Assembly (NCBI RefSeq): GCF_002343915.1
Contig: NZ_NETK01000001.1
Location: forward strand, 434,001 to 498,000
Source: Nannocystis exedens
GTDB taxonomy: Bacteria > Myxococcota_A > Polyangia > Nannocystales > Nannocystaceae
DNA length: 64,000 nucleotides
Reading direction: 5' to 3'
Positions 63,912 through 64,000 of the stretch are shown one piece after another (position 1 is the stretch's first letter; each line of letters begins with the position of its first letter). The translations under genes and the position numbers were made by a program. Below the pieces are notes generated by a model. It did no database searches and was not told where the DNA came from. It saw nothing but the letters and a program-made list of their open reading frames with translations.

Positions 63912-64000
63912 CTACTTCCCCTTGTTCGCGTAGTCGTAGAAGCCGCGCCCGGTCTTGCGCCCGTGCCAGCCCGCCGCCACGTGCATGCGCAGGATGTTGG
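63912..64000 (-). CDS. 3-hydroxyacyl-CoA dehydrogenase, C-terminal fragment
   Basis: The last 28 codons of a gene that continues beyond the window edge. The sequence ILRMHVAAGWHGRKTGRGFY, followed by DYANKGK and the stop, is the C-terminal signature (GRKTGRGFYDY) of 3-hydroxybutyryl-CoA dehydrogenase. It is the first visible gene of the beta-oxidation operon on this strand. Confidence 0.88.
   Translation of the reverse strand, partial: NILRMHVAAGWHGRKTGRGFYDYANKGK

Overview
The window is very GC-rich and carries many lipoproteins with long Thr/Asp-rich linkers, a MYXO-CTERM-like tail, Cys-rich surface proteins, an ECF sigma/anti-sigma pair and a beta-oxidation cluster. This points to a myxobacterium, most likely of the Nannocystis type; that placement is inferred from protein style, not from a marker gene. 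No phage, plasmid, CRISPR or transposase gene was seen.

Layout. 0.5-9.1 kb, minus strand: mgtE, recO, two secreted lipoproteins and an FHA protein, closely packed. 9.3-13.0 kb: a RodZ-like membrane HTH protein, then a GATase-like protein, a DHH phosphoesterase and a YkgJ-type cysteine-cluster protein. 13.0-13.2 kb: initiator tRNA with its promoter and terminator. 13.6-23.9 kb: ferredoxin, tamB and tamA, an outer-membrane assembly operon. 24-40 kb: an accessory region dominated by lipoproteins (thrombospondin-3, choice-of-anchor-L, M23 peptidase, acidic repeat, Cys-rich, NuiA-like), with a wax-synthase-like acyltransferase and an ECF sigma/anti-sigma unit. 40-47 kb: aldo/keto reductase with an AraC regulator, rlmH-rsfS, a prepilin peptidase and an MscS channel. 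47-56 kb: a degenerate terpene-synthase-like protein, an Hsp70/J-like/membrane-protein operon, a YscJ-like lipoprotein, a FliA-like sigma factor and a PilZ protein. 56-64 kb: holA, an RNA methyltransferase, two acyl-CoA dehydrogenases, an enoyl-CoA hydratase and the end of a 3-hydroxyacyl-CoA dehydrogenase.

The strongest unexplained signal is a dispersed palindromic element of the form CATG-TCC-NNNN-GGA-CATG (nodes vary as CCTG, CAGG, CATT or CATC). It chains into tandem arrays whose nodes fall at an exact 14-bp period. At least 13 arrays of three or more nodes, one 33-bp-period array and about twenty single dyads are scattered from about 5 kb to the end, both between genes and inside coding sequences. 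Arm changes are compensated between the two sides. A second recurring signal is a TANNNT -10 box placed 6-9 nt before the start codon of at least 12 genes, which suggests widespread leaderless transcription and supports several GTG starts. Three single-base frame disruptions in linkers (two in the M23 lipoprotein, one in the barrel protein) all run in the same direction and may be sequence errors or real lesions.
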